A stretch of DNA of 64,000 bases from Rhynchosporium graminicola (Eukaryota > Ascomycota > Leotiomycetes > Helotiales > Ploettnerulaceae): contig FJUW01000026.1 of the NCBI GenBank assembly GCA_900074885.1, positions 310,001-374,000 on the forward strand, written 5' to 3'. Position numbers and translations under genes: made by a program. The notes beneath the pieces were generated by a model. The model saw only the letters and a program-made list of their open reading frames with translations, was not told the origin of the DNA and searched no databases. How positions within the stretch are numbered: position 1 is the stretch's first letter; each line of letters begins with the position of its first letter. This document shows positions 57,773 through 64,000 of this stretch, one piece after another.

Positions 57773-60401
57773 AATGAAGGTGGAAGACGATAGTTATGAT
57801 TTGAGTGTTTGTTTGACCTGGAGAAGATTGCAGTTCTTGGTGGAGGTAATGAAGAAGTATACTAGAATGAGCTGAAAAGTCGGAGTTCAATCTGAGCTAC
57901 TGCTTGCTTGCCTTATATAGTCCAACTTTCTTCTGAAAACACTACAAGCATATTTGCTATCGCTCATATGATGTCTTCGTATCTATTCCTGGTACGAGGC
58001 AAGAACCCGCTTTACTCCACAGAATGCATCGAAAGAGGTAACGTCCGGACTCTAGTTCGATTTGCGGGTGTGTGACGTCGAGTTAGGTAGATAGACTACT
58101 TGGCGCGGTGTAGATCTCGATATTACGAGATTTAGTCTCTCGAGATTCTAAACACAACCGCACGAGGCGCACGAGGCGTGGAAAAGGTGATGGTCGGCTT
58201 TTGCTGCTCGGGCAAATATCATAGAGGAAGTGTCTCAACCGAGTGTAGCCGACGATGAAGCAGCTGCCGAGATTATAGTCTATGCTATCGAATAGGGTTG
58301 AAGAGAGAACAAAGGCTGGCTATGACTGATAACAGTATAATTTGCTCTGTTTCATAGACACGCTTCTCATGCAAGCTAAATTGGGATAGGTATGTCTGTT
58401 ATTTAGATCTTGCGAGGCTCAGCCATTGTGCGGTGAGTGTGACATCATCAGCTGATTATTATTCTACAGCCGTCACTGTGTGCCTTCGTTAAAGCACATC
58501 GATCGAGATCTGAAATTGAGTAGACCATGTGGGACTTTCAACCGCATAATCCATCGAACTTTCTACCTATCGACACGGTTTCGAAAATTCCTTGCGAAAT
58601 GGAGCCATCACATGACTTCCGTTGGGATATCGCGTAAGAAAGGTACGTGAGAGCAAATAATGAAGATCTGAATGGTAGATCTCCTCTTGGAGGTTACCAA
58701 AGACTCTGGTGACAGTGCAAGGTTCCACCTTGTGGAATCCCGTCGCCTAGCCAGGATCTGGGTTCGCAGAGCGATAATAGACGTTGTGTTTATTCTCGCT
58801 TAAACCAAACACGAAGCGATTTTGTTATAGTCAGACGCTGAATAAAGCAATGTCTTGAAGAGGGAGTTCCTTCACCGTTAGTTTCCGGACATAATTATTC
58901 CCAGCCTAGATAAGGCTGCTACAGTAAGTTGAAGAGTGAGAAACGAATGAGTATTCGTGATAAGGTTGAGCTATTGGCATACTGGTCAATCCGAGCCCAA
59001 AAACCAAGCGATAATCGACGCGAAAGTAAAGACTCAACAAAAACCTGTTCCACTCAGGAATTGAAGGAGCCTAGAGTTTTAACACCAATGGTGAGGGATT
59101 CCAGTCAGTTTCGTCCAAATTTCGACAAACTCAGATATCCCGATTGGGGTTTGAGCCCAATCATGCCAATCATGCCATGAAACTATGTCTTCTACAATTT
59201 CCTAGTTTTTTTCCCCAGAAGGCTGAATGTTTTACCGGGAAAGAGACAAGCAAATGAGGATATCGTGTATATAGGAACGGTTGGAATCTCCACGACTGAA
59301 ATTTGAGGTAGTTGAGGTGCATCTTGAGCTGAATACACTTTAGGATGCAGATAGGCGGAACTCTGCTTCGACTGTTTCCAGTCAACACCTCATCTAGGTT
59401 TATGATTCTTATATACAAAAAATCTTTTCCTCAATCGATCTACCATCCTCGTAGGTGGCTGGAGTCGTATTGCATTACTTTTGGACATCTTCTCGTTCAA
59501 GCCGCTCCAGTTCTGCCTTCTGGATCTTATACCCTTCCCGCGTCTTGAAATCCAAATTCACGACAAAAACTTACCCGCGAGCAGCCTGGTCTGCATTTTA
59601 GTAGCCTCACATTCGCTCAGCAGCCTGAGGGGTATGTTTGAACCACATGGCATACCAAGTAACATTTCTAAAAGTTCTTTATTAGCTACACAGTTCTGGA
59701 CCAACCATGCCAGACATGAAACCCTACTGCTCAAATGTCGCTCAAAGGATCCCTGGGGAATACTGCGGTCCACGGCGTTACCAAGACAGACAGACACAAA
59801 AGCCACCGTGACTGGGTATTGTGGCGAGGAACATATGCAAGAGTACAGTTCCAATCAGTCGTCGAGTATCCATGGTGATTGCTATATATACTGCAACATC
59901 CCAGCTCCCACAATCAGAGAGAGCTCGACCTTCAGACATTTGGATCGAGGCAATTCCACGGAATGGGTTTGTCAGATGGAGTGAAAGGGGAGGCTTTTAT
60001 CGTCGGGAAATTGGACATACTGGTGCTTGTTAGGCTCTGCGTCAATGGCTATCGGTATCATGTCTTCCATGTAGCTTTTTTCGACATTGGGATGCGCAAT
60101 TAGGATTCCTCAGGGAGGGATTAGACATGAAGGGTCTGGGCATTATTATGAGGAATTCAGTTGCTAAGAATTAAAATCGCAAACTGGAAAACAAGCAAGA
60201 TACTATTCTATATGTTAAAAGATCGATGTAATTAGTGGTCGTGGTGTCGGACACCGACATTCAAGTCTGATCTCGCTTATGTACTGTAAGCTTGTCTCCA
60301 CATAAATTACATGCCACCTTCCAGCACCCAGCATAGCGGCAATCCATCAGCTTCAACTCGAGCTCGTCCACGACCACGTCACCCATGCCGAACCCAAACC
60401 A
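57773..60401. other. Divergent gene-poor region
   Basis: Between cerato-platanin (-) and COG4 (+). Frames at 58929-59180, 59481-59984 and the minus frame 59558-59854 have no domain or intron support. The last was considered for LVQNCVANKELLEMLLGMP but no family fits. Confidence 0.45.
57913..57919 (-). promoter_or_regulatory. TATA box of cerato-platanin gene
   Basis: On the minus strand the sequence reads CTATATAAGG, 140 bases before the ATG at 57772. A strong TATA box is common in highly expressed secreted-protein genes. Confidence 0.5.
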
Positions 60402-62867
60402 ATGCCTCCTCCCGGCCTCACAAATGGCACTTCAGCTCACTATTCCTCCGAGGAGACTGCTGCCTCTCCGAATATCTACGAATCTTCCTCCCTAGCTTCC
60501 ATCCGCGCTTCTCTTTCCGCCCTCCACACCCGCGATACAGCAATAACCTCCCAATTACAATCTCTCATATCCTCCCAAGCAGACTTGTCCCGCGATCTGG
60601 GCAGATTAGATCTCTTACGTGCGCATCTGGGGACCCAGGTTATACACACGAGGGACATTAGCAATGTCATGCTCGATTCCGCTGCGGGCACGGCATCCCA
60701 ACTTTCTAGCAAGGTCAAAGAGCTTGACCTTGAGAAGAAGCGCGTGGAAGAGACCCTGGGGGTGGTAGAGCAAGTCGCCGAGCTGAAAGCATGTGTACAG
60801 GGTGTTGTTGGATCTATGGGCGCACCACAGGACTGGGAAGCTGCTGCGGGGTATATTGCGCGGGCTTCCAAGATTCCTAACTCAATTGTGGAGGGGAAGT
60901 TTGCTGCCACGATAGTTCCGAGTGTCGAGGTCCCAGATGCTCCCAGCATAACTATTGAAAATGCGAAGGAATCTTTATGTGGACTATTCTTACGAGAGTT
61001 TGAGAAGGCAGCAGAAGAGGGCGATGGAAGCAAGATCACGCGATTCTTCAAGCTGTTTCCATTGATTGGGAGAGAAGATACTGGACTGGAAGTCTACGGG
61101 CGATACGTCTGCCAGGGAGTTGCTGCGAGAGCTAGAGGAAGCTTACGTGAGGGGACGAAGGGGAGCGCTGGGAAAGATGGATTTTTCTACGCCAACGCCT
61201 TGACACGACTATTTGAACACATTGCGCAAATAGTGGACGGTCACGGAGGACTCGTGGAGAGACATTATGGTCAAGGGAAGATGGTTAAAGTCATTGAGCG
61301 ACTACAGGTGGAAGCTGATGTACAGGGTGGAATTGTCTTGGATATGTTGGGGGATGAGAGGAGCGTGGACAGACGATTGACAGATGTGAAGAGCTATCCC
61401 TTTTCTTTCTTGGTACACAGCTTTTTGCCAGCACAGAAAAATATGGGCATTTCAAGGACAAATTCGCCGGCCGTTGGCAGCGCAACAAACGGAAGAGTCA
61501 GTGAAGATGAGGGCGTTGATATGAAGGAGATTGATGGGCTGTTGAACGAAACTGCGATGATGTTGGGCCGTTGGTCGATGTATTCGCGCTTTTTGGCCGG
61601 CAAATGCAGAGTGAGTGCGCCAAAAGCTGTTCTGTTACAGGCCATATCTAAGATTTCGCAGAACTCGGACGAGAGTCCTGAAGAGCTCTTGGTTATGCCC
61701 GAACTGCTCATCAAGTCTGCCTTAAGTCGTAAGATATCGGCTCGACTCATTACTCCTTTCAACACCATGTCTACATTCTTCTTCAGGCGATCAGTGGAGA
61801 AGGCGTTTCAATTAGACGAATCTCCTACAGGACTTACTCTTAACCACTCGAAACCTCTGGATGGCAACGCTCCATTCATCATTTCTGCTGTGGATGATGT
61901 TATGTACATCGTCAACACGGTCCTTCAACGTTCGCTTGCGACCTCACTCCGAGAGGTCATTGCTTCGGTAGTACCTACTGTCAGTCGAGTGCTTGGCTCG
62001 GATTTCATTGGTATGATCCAAAGGAAAATGAGAGACGAGTCGTATCCCAAAGCTGTCATGCAAGGAGGCTTTCCTCCTGAAGACAAGATCATTGCCTTTA
62101 TCGTGCTCATCAATTCTCTGGAACTTGCAGCTGAATATCTGTCTCGTATCGTCACTGGGCGCTTGTCCCCTGCAGAGTTGCCAAATGGTGGCAAGGGCCC
62201 CAACCCTTTGGATGAAATGTTCTCATTTGGGCATGATTCGACGTTTGTCAAGAGCGCTCTTGAGAATTTAAACTCAAGCTTCGCTTCCAAAACATCGGAG
62301 CTCGTTGCAGATGGGCTGCAAGTCATGTTTGAGCGAGTGGTCAAACCTCGATTGCGGCCAGTCTTGTTAGAAACCCTCCGGGACGTTGACTATTCTCTTA
62401 CGGAAGAAGATCTCATCGATCTCGCCAGGAACAACGATACAGATGAAGATCAAGAAATACTTAATGACATAGTCGCGAGAAGATTTGAGCATAGTTGGGA
62501 TGCACTGATGAAGCCTATCCAACGAATAATGACACCAAAATCATTTGCATCTTTGCTAGATACAACCGCAAAGTATCTTTCCAAGGTACTAGAGAAACGA
62601 ATCTGGGGATATTATGGGAAGATTAATGCCCTCGGTGCGCAGAGAATGGAGCGTGACTTCTCCGGTATCGTCAGCGCTGTCGCTCGGGGAGGTCGCTACG
62701 GTATTCGCGACTCTTTTGCCAGAGTTACTCAAATCTCGATGCTTGTTAACATGGAAGAGGATGAGTGGGAAGCCATCAACGAAGGCGAGGAAGAGGACGA
62801 CGATGAAATGGCCTGGGTACTGAATGAAGAAGAACGAAAGCGAGCGAGGATGTTAGTGAGAGGATAA
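60402..62867 (+). CDS. COG4: Conserved oligomeric Golgi complex subunit 4
   Basis: COG4 belongs to lobe A of the COG tether, which guides retrograde vesicles within the Golgi and binds SNARE and Rab proteins. Single exon, 821 residues. The N-terminus is variable (MPPPGLTNGTSAHYSSEETA), followed by coiled coil (ISSQADLSRDLGRLDLLRAH, SSKVKELDLEKKRVEETLGV). Conserved COG4 segments: FFKLFPLIGREDTGLEVYGR, NALTRLFEHIAQIVDGHGGL, SYPFSFLVHSFL and VEKAFQLDE. The C-terminal E domain carries RLRPVLLETLRDVDYSLTEE and RMERDFSGIVSAVARGGRYG. It ends in an acidic tail (NEGEEEDDDEMAWVLNEEE). No disruption seen. Confidence 0.93.
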   Translation: MPPPGLTNGTSAHYSSEETAASPNIYESSSLASIRASLSALHTRDTAITSQLQSLISSQADLSRDLGRLDLLRAHLGTQVIHTRDISNVMLDSAAGTASQLSSKVKELDLEKKRVEETLGVVEQVAELKACVQGVVGSMGAPQDWEAAAGYIARASKIPNSIVEGKFAATIVPSVEVPDAPSITIENAKESLCGLFLREFEKAAEEGDGSKITRFFKLFPLIGREDTGLEVYGRYVCQGVAARARGSLREGTKGSAGKDGFFYANALTRLFEHIAQIVDGHGGLVERHYGQGKMVKVIERLQVEADVQGGIVLDMLGDERSVDRRLTDVKSYPFSFLVHSFLPAQKNMGISRTNSPAVGSATNGRVSEDEGVDMKEIDGLLNETAMMLGRWSMYSRFLAGKCRVSAPKAVLLQAISKISQNSDESPEELLVMPELLIKSALSRKISARLITPFNTMSTFFFRRSVEKAFQLDESPTGLTLNHSKPLDGNAPFIISAVDDVMYIVNTVLQRSLATSLREVIASVVPTVSRVLGSDFIGMIQRKMRDESYPKAVMQGGFPPEDKIIAFIVLINSLELAAEYLSRIVTGRLSPAELPNGGKGPNPLDEMFSFGHDSTFVKSALENLNSSFASKTSELVADGLQVMFERVVKPRLRPVLLETLRDVDYSLTEEDLIDLARNNDTDEDQEILNDIVARRFEHSWDALMKPIQRIMTPKSFASLLDTTAKYLSKVLEKRIWGYYGKINALGAQRMERDFSGIVSAVARGGRYGIRDSFARVTQISMLVNMEEDEWEAINEGEEEDDDEMAWVLNEEERKRARMLVRG

Positions 62868-64000
62868 CCCCCCTTGGCATGTATTTGCATATCATTCCAG
62901 AGGCGTTCAGACATTGTAGGATTTGAGCGACAGTTCCGGCACTTTATATTCGATATCCAAGATAGATTGGAGTTCAGGGGCGATTTTATTCGCTACTAGT
63001 TCGTTTTGCGGAGTGACTTGGTCTCGTCAAAAGAGGGCTCGCACGATTGAACTCGGATTTGGCCAGTTGAAATGCAAATGCTTTCCCATCCACAGTCAAC
63101 CCAATACCTAGTGATCGTCGTATTTCTGGGTTCCGATTACAAGTGGGACATTTCCTGTCCCAAATGGATCAAAGCGTGCGTCACAGCTGGCTCGCCCTCC
63201 TTACCTAAATTTAGAAGCGAACCGTATGTGGACGAAGCTTTTTGAGACTCTTTTCCGCGGGGATCCTGTTGCCAAAATCGTTACTGTCCTTGCTGTTCAC
63301 AGTTCGCTGTCACGAGGGGGATTATCCGCGGTAACCATCTAAGCGGTTCTAACATGCCATAGAATGGATTCAGAATGGACGTATGACCCGTGCTGTGGAG
63401 GACGTATCTGGGAGCATTTGTGGCATGGCTGTTCTTGATGAAGGCGATTGATTGTCCCGACGAGTTTGTGGCGCTGTGAAGAGTTTACCAGTCTTTCTTC
63501 ATTCGTGGGGAGGTTGGGGAAAGTGGAAAGCGTTGGAGAAGATCAGGTATGAGATGCAAGAGCTGAGAGTGAGGCTGCTGGGGAGAGGGATGCGGATGGA
63601 GGATAATCAGATGGTGAAATTAAAGCCCAGTTTGACGCACTGGAAACGAGGACTGAATCGTTGAGAGAGAAGGCGATTTCGTTGAGGATATTGTAGGAGA
63701 AAATATCAAATATCGGGCATGGTCCTCGGAGCCGACACTTCAGGAACAGAATCCCTTGACACTGGAATTTGTCGCCCATTTAGATACCTGGAAATCGAAA
63801 CTTCCAATAGACCTAGACCATTTGGATCTCCTTGTGCTCGCTGTTTGATTTTACAATTGACATAGTATCGTTGTAGCTGTGGGTACAACCCAGGCTGTCT
63901 CTGGCAAGGCGAGGACCTGTCTTTCTCTTTAAAAAGGTATCGAATGATTATATAAACAACTCTTAAGTTCTAATTTGCAAAATACCCCACAACTTGGAGT
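62868..64000. other. 3' flank without recognised gene
   Basis: Open frames at 62923-63111, 63452-63664 and minus 63543-63888 lack domains. The next gene probably lies beyond the window. Confidence 0.4.

Noticed and set aside
59481..59984. 167-aa open frame (+) and opposing minus frame
   Set aside because: It has no ATG start matching a domain, and composition is random-like on both strands.
1..64000. CRISPR array, bacterial operon or prophage features
   Set aside because: No spaced direct repeats; the genes are eukaryotic with spliceosomal introns.

Overview
The window is nuclear DNA of a filamentous ascomycete (Pezizomycotina). Genes are split by short introns of about 46-120 bases with GTATGT/GTAAGT-like donors and C/TAG acceptors. 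Family content is fungal: HEM14, NAB2-like, CYP52-type P450, VTC4, MCM4, COG4, cerato-platanin and a GH20 hexosaminidase. Gene density is about one per 3-4 kb. Cerato-platanin plus a tiny cysteine-rich secreted protein suggests a plant-associated or saprotrophic species. Placement in Leotiomycetes is only an impression from the protein flavour and was not tested.

Layout. 1-4.2 kb: a many-exon RING-H2 gene (+). 4.9-7.6 kb: a PHO84-type phosphate transporter (-) with an internal frameshift. 9.3-11.8 kb: a six-exon protein with a fungal STAND-like N-terminus (+). 13.2-17.3 kb: HEM14 and a NAB2-like CCCH protein, both (-). 19.1-21.1 kb: secreted GH20 hexosaminidase (+). 22.5-24.3 kb: P450 (+). 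24.3-30.1 kb is gene-poor and holds one cryptic gene and one decayed gene. 30.2-31.9 kb: Aro8-like aminotransferase (-). 33.0-35.2 kb: a 720-codon fungal family ORF with an early in-frame TAG (-). 35.2-41.4 kb is gene-poor, with an 81-aa secreted protein gene, a 531-bp inverted-repeat element and an intron-containing tRNA-Lys(CTT). 41.4-44.0 kb: VTC4 (+). 46.3-49.5 kb: MCM4 (-). 50.3-51.7 kb: O-fucosyltransferase-like protein (-). 52-54.4 kb: remnant of a membrane protein. 54.4-55.4 kb: SAM methyltransferase (-). 56.5-57.1 kb: decayed membrane-protein copy (+). 57.4-57.8 kb: cerato-platanin (-). 60.4-62.9 kb: COG4 (+).

Functional links are loose, as usual in fungi. The phosphate transporter imports phosphate and VTC4 stores it as polyphosphate, and both belong to the PHO regulon in other fungi. 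CACGTT and CACGTG sites lie upstream of the transporter. MCM4 has an ACGCGT box about 140 bases upstream, as expected for MBF control. The most interesting regions are the gene-poor islands. They carry small secreted proteins, a transposon-like element and several genes caught while decaying. Exon joins were worked out by hand, and for most multi-exon genes the summed coding length is an exact multiple of three.
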